A DNA stretch of 64,000 bases from Streptomyces abikoensis. Its GTDB lineage: Bacteria > Actinomycetota > Actinomycetes > Streptomycetales > Streptomycetaceae. The stretch spans positions 682,001-746,000 of the forward strand of contig NZ_BMRT01000003.1 of NCBI RefSeq assembly GCF_014648775.1, read 5' to 3'. The stretch's first letter is position 1. Each line of letters opens with the position of its first letter. Of the stretch, positions 53,747 to 62,614 are shown one piece after another. A program made the position numbers and the translations under genes. The notes beneath the pieces were generated by a model that was given only the letters and a program-made list of their open reading frames with translations, ran no database searches and was not told the DNA's origin.

Positions 53747-54144
53747 ACGTTTTCCTTCCAGCATCGCCCGCATAGGTGACCTCGCGGACGCGACGTGCCC
53801 CTGGCGCGGGCCTCCGTCAGCACCGGTCCCGATGGGGACCGGCCGGTCACTGGAGGCACTGACCCGGTGGGCCCTCCTTGCGGAGGTCCGCGAATGCTCG
53901 GGCGGCATACGGCGACGCTGTTCAGTTGTCCGTTCCGCATCGCCCCCGGAGGGGCTCAAGTGCCGTATGCGGGGCCTGACAGGAAGCAGACTCTGCCTGA
54001 ACGCCGCACTCCGAGGCAATTCTTGGTCACGTGGGAAAGCTCACACCCTGTTTATCCCTGCGGCTTTGCGGAAACAGCGGCGGCACACGACGGCGCGCGG
54101 CTAAGCTCCTCGGCTTCGCCGCGCGCCCGCCGGGACGGAGCCGG
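53747..54144 (-). promoter_or_regulatory. Long structured upstream region of the SLT gene
   Basis: This 398-nt gap precedes the SLT gene and contains no convincing gene. It can fold: CCGGTCCC (53823-53830) with GGGACCGG (53835-53842); GCGGA/TCCGC within 53880-53891; GCATACGGC (53905-53913) with GCCGTATGC (53962-53970), which encloses a CCCC/GGGG hairpin. Several Streptomyces wall-hydrolase genes have riboswitch-bearing leaders, so a regulatory RNA is worth considering, but the conserved GGGGGACCC / GGGGUGAAUC elements of the ydaO/c-di-AMP riboswitch are not visible here. The right part (about 53980-54144) also has to contain any promoter. Confidence 0.4.
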
Positions 54145-55467
54145 TCAGATACGACCGTCCTCCAGCAATTCGGTCACCAGCGCCGCGATGGGCGAACGCT
54201 CCGACCGCGTCAGGGTCACGTGCGAGAAGAGGGGATGCCCCTTGAGCTTCTCGACCACGGCGACCACGCCGTCGTAGCGCCCGACGCGGAGGTTGTCGCG
54301 CTGGGCCACGTCATGGGTGAGCACCACCCGGGAGTTGGCCCCGATCCGCGACAGGACCGTGAGCAGCACGTTCCGCTCCAGCGACTGGGCCTCGTCGACG
54401 ATGACGAAGGCGTCGTGCAGCGAGCGGCCGCGGATGTGGGTGAGCGGGAGGACCTCCAGCATGCCCCGCCCCACGACCTCCTCGATCACCTCGGTGGTCG
54501 TCACGGCCGAGAGGGTGTCGAAGACCGCCTGGGCCCAGGGGCTCATCTTCTCGGCCTCGCTGCCGGGCAGGTACCCCAACTCCTGCCCGCCCACCGCGTA
54601 CAGCGGCCGGAAGACCATCACCTTGCGGTGCTGGCGGCGCTCCAGCACCGCCTCCAGGCCCGCGCACAGCGCCAGCGCCGACTTGCCCGTGCCCGCGCGG
54701 CCGCCCATGGAGACGATCCCGATGTCCGGGTCCAGCAGCATGTCCAGGGCCACCCGCTGCTCGGCGCTGCGGCCGTGGATGCCGAACGCCTCCCGGTCGC
54801 CGCGCACCAGCCGCACCTCGCCGTCCGCCGTGACCCTGCCGAGCGCCTTGCCGCGCGCGGACTGGAGCACCAGTCCGGTGTGCACGGGCAGTTCGGCGGC
54901 CTCGGGGACGTACACGCGCTCGGCGGTGAAGAGTTCGTCCACCTGCTCGGCGGTGACGGTGAGCTCGGCCATCCCCGTCCAGCCGGAGTCGGTGATGGCG
55001 AGCTCGGCGCGGTACTCCTCGGCCAGCAGTCCGACCGCGGACGCCTTGATGCGCAGCGGCAGGTCCTTGGAGACGACGGTGACGTCGTACCCCTCGGCCT
55101 GGAGGTTGCGGGCGACCGCGAGGATGCGCGAGTCGTTGTCACCGAGGCGGAAGCCGGCGGGCAGTATGCCCGGATCCGAGTGGTTGAGCTCCACCCTGAT
55201 CGTGCCGCCGAGGTCGCCGGTCGGGATCGGCGAGTCGAGCCGGCCGTACCGCACGCGGTACTCGTCGAGCAGGCGCAGCGCCTTGCGGGCGAAGTAGCCG
55301 AGCTCGGGGTGGTGCCTCTTGGCCTCCAACTCCGTGACCACCACGACGGGCAGCACGACCTCGTGCTCCTCGAAGCGGGACACGGCTCCTGGGTCGGCCA
55401 GCAGGACGCTGGTGTCGAGGACATAGGTGCGCCGGTCGCCATCACGGCGCTTCTTGCTGTTCACCAC
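54145..55467 (-). CDS. PhoH-like protein with PIN domain
   Basis: A 440-residue protein with an N-terminal PIN nuclease domain (about 1-145: [29 protein letters not shown], metal Asp residues in LDTS and [11 protein letters not shown]) and a C-terminal PhoH ATPase domain (about 240-440). Walker [11 protein letters not shown], Walker B/DEAD-like [13 protein letters not shown], and [20 protein letters not shown] are conserved. In related mycobacterial proteins it acts as an RNA helicase/RNase. GTG 55467 gives [18 protein letters not shown]; an ATG much further upstream is possible but adds only low-complexity sequence. A 405-nt gap lies upstream. Confidence 0.88.
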   Translation of the reverse strand: MVNSKKRRDGDRRTYVLDTSVLLADPGAVSRFEEHEVVLPVVVVTELEAKRHHPELGYFARKALRLLDEYRVRYGRLDSPIPTGDLGGTIRVELNHSDPGILPAGFRLGDNDSRILAVARNLQAEGYDVTVVSKDLPLRIKASAVGLLAEEYRAELAITDSGWTGMAELTVTAEQVDELFTAERVYVPEAAELPVHTGLVLQSARGKALGRVTADGEVRLVRGDREAFGIHGRSAEQRVALDMLLDPDIGIVSMGGRAGTGKSALALCAGLEAVLERRQHRKVMVFRPLYAVGGQELGYLPGSEAEKMSPWAQAVFDTLSAVTTTEVIEEVVGRGMLEVLPLTHIRGRSLHDAFVIVDEAQSLERNVLLTVLSRIGANSRVVLTHDVAQRDNLRVGRYDGVVAVVEKLKGHPLFSHVTLTRSERSPIAALVTELLEDGRI

Positions 55468-55872
55468 GGGTGGACGAACCCCCTCGTGCTTCAGGTAAGG
55501 GCGCACCGCCGTTGCGAGAAACGGTGGCGCGGGAGATGGGCCGGGGCCTGGCCCTCCAGGGTCGCCGGTCGTCATCCGGCCCACCGTCCTTGCCGCGCGG
55601 GCGCTCCGGCCCGCTCGGTCCGCACGGTCGTCGTCCTGGTGCAAAGGGCCTCCCGGGCGGGCGGCCCCGTGCCGCCCACTGGCAGAGCGACGGTCGCGGT
55701 TCCGACCGTCGGCCTGCTGGGGATATTCCCGCTGTACCGCGTGAGCATGCAACGGCATATGCGTCGCGCAGGTGAACGATTGATCCGCCGTTACCCGTAC
55801 GCCAGTTCGCCAGGCGTGGGAGCGGGCGTTCCGTCAGCACCCGTAGCCGGGCCCGTACGCGGGCCCCTCGGA
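55468..55872. other. Intergenic region between phoH-like and uppS genes
   Basis: No gene with convincing coding character lies in these 405 nt; open frames on both strands are low-complexity. It contains the phoH promoter and possibly leader. A GAGGGGG sequence sits 12-18 nt before the chosen phoH start. No strong hairpin or repeat stands out. Confidence 0.5.
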
Positions 55873-56634
55873 TCAGCCGCCGTAGCGGCGGTGGCGCGCG
55901 GCGTAGTCGCGGAGCGCGCGGAGGAAGTCGACCTTGCGGAAGGCCGGCCAGAAGACCTCGCAGAAGTAGTACTCGGAGTGGGCGCTCTGCCAGAGCATGA
56001 AGCCGGACAGCCGCTGCTCGCCGCTGGTGCGGATGATGAGGTCCGGGTCGGGCTGGCCGCGCGTGTAGAGGTGCTTGGTGATGGCGTCGATGTCGACGGT
56101 CTCGGCCAGCTCCTCGTGGGAGACGCCGTTCTCCGCGGCTTCCAGGACCAGGGAGCGGACCGCGTCCGCGATCTCCTGCCGGCCGCCGTAGCCGACCGCG
56201 ACATTGACCAGTATGCCCTCGCGGTCGATCGTGTCCTGCTCGGCCTCCTTCAGGACCGACTGGGTCCGGGCCGGGAGGAGGTCGAGGGTGCCCACGTGGT
56301 GGACGCGCCAGCGGCCGTCCGCGGCCAGGCCGCGCACCGTGTTCTCGATGATGCCGAGCAGCGGGTTGAGCTCCTCGGCCGGACGGTCCAGGTTGTCCGT
56401 GGAGAGCATCCACAGCGTGACGACCTCGACGTCGGTCTCCGCGCACCAGCCGAGCAGCTCGGAGATCTTGTCCGCGCCCGCCTGGTGGCCCTGCTCGGTG
56501 GTCCGGCCGTCCGCGCGCGCCCAGCGGCGGTTGCCGTCGAGGATGACACCGATGTGCTTGGGCACCTGGGCGTGGTCGAGGCGGCCCTCCACCCGGCGTG
56601 CGTAAAGCCTGTACACCAGGTCGCGCAACTTCAC
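55873..56634 (-). CDS. uppS: Isoprenyl (cis-prenyl) diphosphate synthase
   Basis: A 253-residue member of the UppS family. The catalytic Asp is in VILDGNRRWAR (D33), followed by HQAGADKISELLGWC, LWMLSTDNLDRPAEEL, NVAVGYGGRQEIADAV, DLIIRTSGEQRLSGFMLWQSAHSEYYF. It condenses IPP units to make undecaprenyl-type diphosphate, the wall lipid carrier; Streptomyces carry more than one such enzyme, and chain length cannot be assigned. GTG 56634 is preceded by GGAGGGGCAGGAAGA. Divergent from the aldo/keto reductase (110 nt between starts). Confidence 0.94.
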   Translation of the reverse strand: MKLRDLVYRLYARRVEGRLDHAQVPKHIGVILDGNRRWARADGRTTEQGHQAGADKISELLGWCAETDVEVVTLWMLSTDNLDRPAEELNPLLGIIENTVRGLAADGRWRVHHVGTLDLLPARTQSVLKEAEQDTIDREGILVNVAVGYGGRQEIADAVRSLVLEAAENGVSHEELAETVDIDAITKHLYTRGQPDPDLIIRTSGEQRLSGFMLWQSAHSEYYFCEVFWPAFRKVDFLRALRDYAARHRRYGG

Positions 56635-56744
56635 TCTTCCTGCCCCTCCATGCCACGGCGGTCGCCCCGAGGGCGCCACACTACTGCCAGCGTGTCGCGA
56701 GGACCCAACTCGGCCTGTCACAGGACCGTGATAGTCAGATGCAC

Positions 56745-57788
56745 ATGACCGATTCCTCGCTCTACCGCGCGGCCGAAACACGCTACGACTCCATGGAGTA
56801 CCGGCGTACGGGCCGCAGCGGGCTGAAGCTGCCTGCCATCTCCTTGGGACTGTGGCACAACTTCGGTGACGACCGCACCCTCGACTCGCAGCGGGCCATT
56901 CTGCGCCGGGCCTTCGACCTGGGCGTCACCCACTTCGACCTGGCCAACAACTACGGGCCGCCGCCCGGTTCGGCCGAGCTCAACTTCGGGAAGCTCTTCG
57001 CCCAGGATTTCCGGCCCTACCGGGACGAAATCATCATCTCCACCAAGGCCGGCTATCTGATGCACCCCGGCCCGTACGGCGAATGGGGCTCGCGGAAGTA
57101 CCTGCTGTCGTCACTCGACGCGTCGTTGCGCCGGATGGGTGTCGATTACGTCGACATCTTCTATTCGCACCGTTTCGACCCGCACACCCCGCTCGAGGAG
57201 ACGATGGGCGCCCTGGCGTCGGCCGTCCGGCAGGGCAAGGCGCTGTACGCGGGCATCTCCTCGTACAACTCCCAGCAGACCCGTGAGGCCGCCCGGCTGC
57301 TGCGCGAGATGGGCGTGCCCGCGCTGATCCACCAGCCGTCCTACTCGATGATCAACCGCTGGACGGAGGACGACGCGCTGCTCGACACCCTGGAGGACGA
57401 GGGCATGGGCTGCATCGCCTTCGCACCCCTCGCCCAGGGCCTGCTCACGGACAAGTACCTGCTCGGCGTCCCGGAGGGCTCCCGTGCCTCCCAGGGCAAG
57501 TCGCTCGACCCGGCGCTGCTCACGGAGGACGTGGTGCGCCGGCTGAGCGGCCTGAACGAGATCGCGGCCCGGCGGGGGCAGTCCCTGGCCCAGCTGGCGC
57601 TGACCTGGGTGCTGCGGGACGAGCGGATGACCTCGGCGCTCATCGGCGCGTCCAGCGTGGCGCAGCTGGAGGCCAATATCGCCGCGCTGGGCGCCGCCCC
57701 GCTGGACAAGGCGGAACTGGCCGAAATCGATGCCCTGGCGGTCAGCACGGAGGGCGTGAACATCTGGGCCCGCCGGGGAGATTCCTAG
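56745..57788 (+). CDS. Aldo/keto reductase, YghZ/glyceraldehyde-3-phosphate reductase type
   Basis: A 347-residue TIM-barrel NADPH reductase. AKR signatures: FDLGVTHFDLANNYGPPPGSAELNFG with the catalytic Asp/Tyr, IIISTKAGY with the catalytic Lys, and IFYSHRFDPHTPLEETMGALA. The C-terminal SLAQLALTWVLRDERMTSALIGAS binds NADPH. Length and the FAPLAQGLLTDKYL segment match the YghZ subgroup that reduces L-glyceraldehyde-3-phosphate and methylglyoxal. ATG 56745 was preferred over ATG 56739 because no ribosome binding site precedes either and a GATAGT box (56729-56734) is placed for a near-leaderless start. Both are possible. Confidence 0.9.
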   Translation: MTDSSLYRAAETRYDSMEYRRTGRSGLKLPAISLGLWHNFGDDRTLDSQRAILRRAFDLGVTHFDLANNYGPPPGSAELNFGKLFAQDFRPYRDEIIISTKAGYLMHPGPYGEWGSRKYLLSSLDASLRRMGVDYVDIFYSHRFDPHTPLEETMGALASAVRQGKALYAGISSYNSQQTREAARLLREMGVPALIHQPSYSMINRWTEDDALLDTLEDEGMGCIAFAPLAQGLLTDKYLLGVPEGSRASQGKSLDPALLTEDVVRRLSGLNEIAARRGQSLAQLALTWVLRDERMTSALIGASSVAQLEANIAALGAAPLDKAELAEIDALAVSTEGVNIWARRGDS

Positions 57789-58232
57789 TTCGTCAGCGGC
57801 CGGAATCCCGGTCCGCGTCCTCTTCGGGATACCCGGCGATGGTTGGCCAGGCCATGATCATCGCATTGGCGTGGCACAACTCGACACGGAGAGTGACGAG
57901 GGGGAAAGAAAACGGGCCGGTCCGTGGGGGGGATACGGACCGGCCCGAGGGGGGGTTTCCACCATAACCGGTCCGAGGCCCTCCTTGCTGCATCGGCGGG
58001 GGTGACAATGCGTGGCGTGCTGACTTGCGGCCAAGAAGTTGATCTTGTGCGGGCCGTTTTGCGGAGCCGGGCCGAGCCTCCTCGAACCCTTCATTGCTGG
58101 GCTGAAGGCGCAGAACCGGCCATCCGGTCGCTATCCGGAATCCGGCCCACCGCTCCGCTGAAAATGTCTTGCAAAGTCATCATCGGCTTGACGTGATTCC
58201 GCATTCCGGACGTCATTCACATCACGGCGAAG
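57789..58232. other. Intergenic region after the aldo/keto reductase
   Basis: A 444-nt gap between convergent genes. Apart from the hairpin at 57913-57947 it holds short open frames with no recognisable motif or ribosome binding site (for example a 90-codon frame from 57924 that starts inside the hairpin). A G-rich tract follows the hairpin. I see no RNA gene. Confidence 0.5.
57913..57947. terminator. 12-bp hairpin
   Basis: Arms 57913-57924 and 57936-57947 are complementary, with an 11-base G-rich loop. It is 125 nt beyond the aldo/keto reductase stop and preceded by an A-tract on the plus strand, so it can act bidirectionally. Confidence 0.7.
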
Positions 58233-59426
58233 TCACGAGGACATCACGCGGGCCTCTCGACGGGCTCCCCGGCCGTCCTCCGCCATCCTCATCGGCTTGA
58301 TGAGGACGTCGGGAACGAGGGTGAGGGCGCCGACCGCCGCCAAACCGGCTCCGAGCCACAGCGGCGCGCGAAGGCCGAAATCGGCTATCGCCAGTCCACC
58401 GATCGACGAGCCGATGAGGACCCCGAAGGTGATGAAGGACGAGTGGACGGTGTTGACCAGCGGCCGGGCATTGCCGACCCGCTGCACACGCGTCACCATC
58501 GCGGGATTCATGGTCACGCCAACGAGTCCGACACCCATCATGAACACCACCGTCGGCGCCTTGAGATGGGCCAGCAGTGCGAATCCCGTGAGAAAGAACA
58601 GGTTAAGGACTAGACCAAAGAGCAGGACGGCCACGGCGTGGCGATCGGCGAGCCGCCCCACGATGTTGTTGCCGATCACGGTCGCGGCCCCATAGCCGAT
58701 AAGCAGCAGCGGGACGGTACCGCCGCCGAAACCCGTCACCTCGGTGAGGATCGGGTGGAAATACGAGAACGCGCAGAACGTCGCGCCGATGACGCAGGTG
58801 CTGGTGGAGAGGGCACGCCAGAGCCGGCGATTCCGGAAGACGCCCATCTCCTCGCGCAGGCTTCCGCCACCCCCGGCGTGCGGCGCGTCCGGCACCCCGG
58901 CGAGCGTGCACAGCGCCGCGACGGCGGCGAGGCCCGTGATGACCCAGAAGGCGGCGCGCCAGCCCAGCCGCTCCCCGATCACCGTGGACACCGGCAGCCC
59001 CAGCAGCGTGCCCAGCATCAGCCCGTTCATCAGCACGGCCACCGCCCGGCCCCGGGCCTCGGGACGGGTCAGCTGGGCGCAGAGCGAGACGGCCGTGCCG
59101 AAGAAGGCCTGCGAGGCCATGCCGGTGACCACCCGCGCCACCAGCATGACCCCGTAGCCGGGTGCCGTGGCGGCCAGCACGTTGCCGAGCAGGAAGACCA
59201 CGAAGAGCACGGCCAGCGCCCGCTTGGGCCGCAGCCTCAGCACGGCGACGGCCAGGAAGGGCCCGCCGAGGGACATGGCGGCCGCGAACGCGGTGATGAG
59301 GTAGCCGATCTGCGGAACGGTCGCGTCCAGCCCGGCGGCCATCTGCGGCATCAGTCCGGCGACGACGAATTCGCTGGTCACCATGGCGAAGACGCCTAGG
59401 GCCAGGACGTATACGGCTCGGGGCAT
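58233..59426 (-). CDS. MFS transporter (drug exporter type)
   Basis: A 397-residue protein with 12 predicted helices. It starts MPRAVYVLALGVFAMVTSEFVVAGLMPQMA; helix-1 residues TSEFVVAGLMP are the AraJ/DHA1 signature. Also present: GGPFLAVAVLRLRPKRALAVLF (motif A-like), RVVTGMASQAFFG (motif B), and GLPVSTVIGERLGWRAAFWVI (motif C). Drug:H+ antiport or sugar efflux is likely. The TetR gene next to it (upstream, same strand) and the shared operators point to inducible expression. ATG 59426 is preceded by AGGGA. Confidence 0.92.
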   Translation of the reverse strand: MPRAVYVLALGVFAMVTSEFVVAGLMPQMAAGLDATVPQIGYLITAFAAAMSLGGPFLAVAVLRLRPKRALAVLFVVFLLGNVLAATAPGYGVMLVARVVTGMASQAFFGTAVSLCAQLTRPEARGRAVAVLMNGLMLGTLLGLPVSTVIGERLGWRAAFWVITGLAAVAALCTLAGVPDAPHAGGGGSLREEMGVFRNRRLWRALSTSTCVIGATFCAFSYFHPILTEVTGFGGGTVPLLLIGYGAATVIGNNIVGRLADRHAVAVLLFGLVLNLFFLTGFALLAHLKAPTVVFMMGVGLVGVTMNPAMVTRVQRVGNARPLVNTVHSSFITFGVLIGSSIGGLAIADFGLRAPLWLGAGLAAVGALTLVPDVLIKPMRMAEDGRGARREARVMSS

Positions 59427-59462
59427 GGGAGTTCCCTGGTCTGGTTCGGTTCGGTCGAGTTT

Positions 59463-59480
59463 TTGTATCGATCAGTTCAA
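59463..59480. promoter_or_regulatory. TetR operator upstream of the MFS gene
   Basis: TTGTATCGATCAGTTCAA is an 18-bp near-palindrome, 37 nt upstream of the MFS start. It shares 13 positions with the site before the tetR gene (60149-60166): TTG-ATC--TC-GT-CAA. Confidence 0.75.
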
Positions 59481-59547
59481 AACGCGGGTATGCGTGAGTG
59501 CGCGTGGATGGAGACGGTGGATGGGGACGAAGGAAGGCGATCCGGGG

Positions 59548-60129
59548 TCAGATCGCGTCGAGGGCGGTACGGGCGACGGCGCGCAGCGCCGCCTCGCCCG
59601 CACCGGCGCGGGCCGCGACGCGGATGCCGCTGACGGTCGCGGTCACGAAGTGCGCGAGCGCGCTCGCGTCCTTGGCCCGGTCGATGTCGCCGGCTCGCCG
59701 CCCGGCCTCAAGGGCCGCGGTGAGCGCGTCGTGGCGCCGGGCGTAGTCACGCTCCAGCTCGTGCGCCACCTCGGGGTCGCGCGAGGCGAGTTCGACGGCG
59801 GTGTTGACGTAGAGACAGCCCCGGCCGTCGTCCTCGGCGCCGGTCTCCTCGGCGATGACGCTGTCCAGCAGGGCGCGGACCTTCTCGCGGGCGGGAACGT
59901 CCTCCTCCAGGAGCGCGGCCAGTTGCTCGCTCCTGCGCCGCATGTACAGCGCGAGGGCGCGCCGGAAGAGGTCGCGCTTGCTGTGGAAGGTGTTGTAGAC
60001 GCTGCTGCGGCCCAGACCGGTGGCCTCGCAGAGGTCCTGGGTCGAGGTCGCCTCGTACCCGGCGGTCCAGAACGCCTCCAGCGCGGCGTCGACCGCCCGC
60101 TCCTCGTCGAACTTCCTCGGTCGGGCCAT
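59548..60129 (-). CDS. TetR-family regulator of the MFS gene
   Basis: A 193-residue regulator. HTH (about 1-50): MARPRKFDEERAVDAALEAFWTAGYEATSTQDLCEATGLGRSSVYNTFHSKRDLF, a standard TetR N-terminus. The ligand domain is helical and contains GCLYVNTAVELASRDPEVA. It lies just upstream of the MFS gene on the same strand. Two matching operators, one before it and one before the MFS gene, make it the repressor of both. The inducer is unknown. Confidence 0.93.
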   Translation of the reverse strand: MARPRKFDEERAVDAALEAFWTAGYEATSTQDLCEATGLGRSSVYNTFHSKRDLFRRALALYMRRRSEQLAALLEEDVPAREKVRALLDSVIAEETGAEDDGRGCLYVNTAVELASRDPEVAHELERDYARRHDALTAALEAGRRAGDIDRAKDASALAHFVTATVSGIRVAARAGAGEAALRAVARTALDAI

Positions 60130-60148
60130 GGGGCGACCGTAACAGCTT

Positions 60149-60166
60149 TTGGATCAGTCGGTCCAA
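60149..60166. promoter_or_regulatory. TetR operator upstream of the tetR gene
   Basis: TTGGATCAGTCGGTCCAA, with the outer arms TTGGA and TCCAA complementary. It is 20 nt upstream of the tetR start and 15 nt from the stop of the multicopper oxidase. Autorepression is likely. Confidence 0.78.
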
Positions 60167-60180
60167 TACTGGTGCGCCCG

Positions 60181-61812
60181 CTAGACGACCTGGAAGTCGC
60201 CCATCATGGCCATGTCCTCGTGTTCGAGGTTGTGACAGTGCAGCATGTAGCGGCCTCTGTAGCCGGCGAACCGTGCGAGAACCTCCACCACCTCGTACGG
60301 GCGGACGTCCACGGTGTCCTTCCAGCCGGCGTCCGCGGCGGCCGGTGGCCTGCCGCCCCGGGCGACGACCTGGAACTGGGCGAGGTGGACATGCACGGGG
60401 TGGTGGAAATCGCTGCTGAAACGCCACCGCTCCACACTGCCCAGGCGCGGGGACGCCAGCACGGCGCCGGTGCGGAACGGCCGACCGTTGATGGTCCACA
60501 TCTGCCGGTCCTCGCCGCCCCCGCCGGTGTGGGTCCGGCGGAAGTCGAAGACCCGCACCGGCATCGCCGCGCTCGGCGAGAGCCTCTCGAAGGAGGCGGC
60601 GAGCCGGGCCGGGACGCGGCTGTCGTCCCGTTCCCCGCGCCGCCCCCGGCGCACGACGTGGAACCTCATGACGTCGCGCATGCCGCCCTCGGCCGCGGTG
60701 TTGCGGAGGGTGATCCGGCTGCCGAGGGGAAAGCCTGCGAAGTCGACGACGGCGTCGCAGCGTTCGCCCGGCGCCATGTCGATCGCGGCGAGTGACTGGG
60801 GCGCGGCCAGCAGCCCACCATCGCTGCCGATCTGGACGAACCGGCCGCCGGGTCTGCCTCCTTCGGCTTCGAGGCGGAGCCGGTAGCGGCGGGCGTTGGA
60901 GGCGTTGAGGAAACGGAAGCGGTAGCGGGTGGCGGACACCTCCAGGACGGGCCAGGGCGCGCCGTTGACGAGCTGGACGTCGCCGAGCACCCCGTCGGGA
61001 AAGGCGTCGTGACCGTGCCCGGGGGCGGGGGCGCTTGTGGGGGCGGGGGCGGGATGGCGAAAGGAACCGTCCTCCTCGAAGGAGCGGTCGCACAGCATCA
61101 GCGGGACGTCGCGGTCACCGCCAGGCAGCGGGAGCCTCGCTTCTTCCTCGTCGCCGATGAGGAAGAAGCCGGCCAGGCCGCGCCAGACCTGCGGGGCGCT
61201 GAAGTCCATGCGGTGGTCGTGGTACCAGAGCGTCGCGGCCCGCTGCGGCAGCGGGTACTCGTAGGTGCGGTAGCCGATGGATACCCGGCCGTCATGCTCG
61301 TCCCCCATGCCGTCGTCCCCCATGCCGTCGTGCGCCTGGCTCGGACCGCCGGGTGAGCAACGGGCGGGCAGGAGCAGGTCGGTGGGGTAGCCGTCGGACT
61401 CCGGCGGGGTGACGCCGCCGTGCAGGTGCGTCACGGTCGGGACGGCGAGGCCGTTGCGCACCCGGAGCACGGTCCTGCGCCCCGAGCGGGCGACGAAGGT
61501 CGGGCCGGGGAAGATCCCGTCGTACCCCCACACCGTGGTCTTCCGGCCCGGCAGGATCTCCACGCGGCCCTCGCGCTGCTCGACCTCGTAGACGTCGGCT
61601 CCGCCCTCGCCGCGTACCGGCCGGGCGACCGGCGGAACCGGCAGCGGGACGCCGAACGGCTCGGGCAACGGCCCCTCGCTCGCCAGCACCCGGCCCGTCG
61701 ACGCCCCGGCCAGGCGGGCCCAGCCCGCCGCGCCCACGGTCATCGCCGCGCCGACCCCGGCCGTCAGGCCGAGGAACCCGCGCCGGCTGCTCGGTCTGCC
61801 CAGGCGTCTCAT
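60181..61812 (-). CDS. Exported multicopper oxidase (bilirubin oxidase/CotA/SpoxA-like)
   Basis: A 543-residue secreted copper enzyme. The Tat motif SRRGFLGL lies in the N-terminus (about 9-16), followed by a hydrophobic segment. Copper ligands are HLHGG and WYHDHRMD (domain 1) and HPVHVHLAQFQV and HCHNLEHEDMAMM (domain 3); the final Met is the type-1 axial ligand. Size and domains match three-domain oxidases of phenols, bilirubin, Mn or cuprous copper. ATG 61812 overlaps the stop of the upstream membrane-protein gene (ATGA). Its operon partners (a membrane protein and a darcynin-like protein) are unusual. A MGDDGMGDEHD insert near residue 170 is Met/Asp/His-rich and could bind extra copper. 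Confidence 0.92.
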   Translation of the reverse strand: MRRLGRPSSRRGFLGLTAGVGAAMTVGAAGWARLAGASTGRVLASEGPLPEPFGVPLPVPPVARPVRGEGGADVYEVEQREGRVEILPGRKTTVWGYDGIFPGPTFVARSGRRTVLRVRNGLAVPTVTHLHGGVTPPESDGYPTDLLLPARCSPGGPSQAHDGMGDDGMGDEHDGRVSIGYRTYEYPLPQRAATLWYHDHRMDFSAPQVWRGLAGFFLIGDEEEARLPLPGGDRDVPLMLCDRSFEEDGSFRHPAPAPTSAPAPGHGHDAFPDGVLGDVQLVNGAPWPVLEVSATRYRFRFLNASNARRYRLRLEAEGGRPGGRFVQIGSDGGLLAAPQSLAAIDMAPGERCDAVVDFAGFPLGSRITLRNTAAEGGMRDVMRFHVVRRGRRGERDDSRVPARLAASFERLSPSAAMPVRVFDFRRTHTGGGGEDRQMWTINGRPFRTGAVLASPRLGSVERWRFSSDFHHPVHVHLAQFQVVARGGRPPAAADAGWKDTVDVRPYEVVEVLARFAGYRGRYMLHCHNLEHEDMAMMGDFQVV

Positions 61813-62255
61813 CCGGCCATCTCCAAGGGCTGGCCCGCCTGTTGCGCGACGCGGGTGCTGGTGCTGATGCTGATTCGGTTGGTGAACGCCCAGCAGGCCA
61901 AGGCCGTGGCACAGCCGAAGATGGCCATCCCCAGCGGTATGTGGCCCGCGAGCACGCGGGCCTCGCCGAGCCCCCGCTGCGCGCTCACCAACGCCACCAG
62001 CACCACGCTCGCCACCACGGGCCAGTGTGGACCGCGCAGGCGCCGCCACACCAGCAACGCCGCCATCGCCTCCAGGACGGTCAAGGCGCTCAGCACGCCG
62101 GCGTTGGCGGCGTGCCAGGCCAGGAGGTCGAGATCCCCGGTGACGAAGAGACCGGCCAGTGCGGCCTGCGCGAGCGTGTCCAGCAGCACGAGCACGGCCG
62201 TGGCGCGCAGCAGCCGCAAGGGCCAGCGACGCTCGTATCCCGTCCGCGCGTTCAC
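61809..62255 (-). CDS. Four-helix membrane protein, operon with multicopper oxidase
   Basis: A 148-residue protein. Four hydrophobic segments: LLRATAVLVLLDTLAQAALAGLFV, HAANAGVLSALTVLEAMAALLVW, WPVVASVVLVALVSAQRGLG and LGMAIFGCATALACWAFTN. A conserved His follows DLDLLAW. The family is not known to me. It might be an electron or quinone partner of the oxidase. GTG 62255 overlaps the stop of the darcynin-like gene (GTGA) and its own stop overlaps the oxidase start (ATGA), so all three genes are translationally coupled. Confidence 0.82.
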   Translation of the reverse strand: MNARTGYERRWPLRLLRATAVLVLLDTLAQAALAGLFVTGDLDLLAWHAANAGVLSALTVLEAMAALLVWRRLRGPHWPVVASVVLVALVSAQRGLGEARVLAGHIPLGMAIFGCATALACWAFTNRISISTSTRVAQQAGQPLEMAG

Positions 62256-62590
62256 CGGGCGTCGTTCCGGGTCTGCTCGTACGCCTGGAAGCCGTCCTCG
62301 ACGCCCAGGAAGATCTCGCCGAAGGTGAGGTAGCCCTCGGCGATGACCGGTGTGTCGCGCAGGGCCTCGATCAGGAAGTAGTACGCGCCCAGGTCCTCGG
62401 TCTCCAGCACGACGAAGTCCGAGAAACGGCCGCTGAACGCCTCGGCGTCGAAGAACCGGGCCCGGACGCGGTCGGCGTAGGCGGCGAAGGCCGGCTCCAG
62501 ATGCGCCTCGCGCATCGCGTTGCGCTGCTCGCGCGACAGCGCCAGCCACCGCTCGGTGACGGTGTAGGTGAGGACGATGCCGTACTTCAT
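62252..62590 (-). CDS. Darcynin-like small protein
   Basis: A 112-residue cytosolic protein, MKYGIVLTYTVTERWLALSR. EAHLEPAFAAYADRVRARFFDAEAFSGRFSDFVVLETEDLGAYYFLIEALRDTP is a pattern I associate with the little-studied darcynin family, likely of the ferredoxin-like/dimeric alpha-beta barrel sort. Function unknown. ATG 62590 follows GGGGGAG and lies in a short leader under the promoter at 62640-62668. First gene of the operon leading to the multicopper oxidase. In other genomes the family is not usually noted with copper enzymes, so the context is informative. Confidence 0.8.
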   Translation of the reverse strand: MKYGIVLTYTVTERWLALSREQRNAMREAHLEPAFAAYADRVRARFFDAEAFSGRFSDFVVLETEDLGAYYFLIEALRDTPVIAEGYLTFGEIFLGVEDGFQAYEQTRNDAR

Positions 62591-62614
62591 GGGACTCCCC
62601 CGACAAGCAATTGC

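Noticed and set aside
53747..54144. ydaO (c-di-AMP) riboswitch before the SLT gene
   Set aside because: The region was read on the minus strand for GGGGGACCC, GGGGUGAAUC and CCGAAUCC elements; none was found, so only an unspecified structured leader is claimed.
55470..55775. 101-codon plus-strand open frame opposite the phoH promoter
   Set aside because: Low-complexity Arg/Gly/Pro composition without ribosome binding site; treated as non-coding.
57858..58196. Small genes in the gap after the aldo/keto reductase
   Set aside because: Frames of 78-90 codons on each strand have no ribosome binding site or family pattern, and one begins inside a terminator hairpin.
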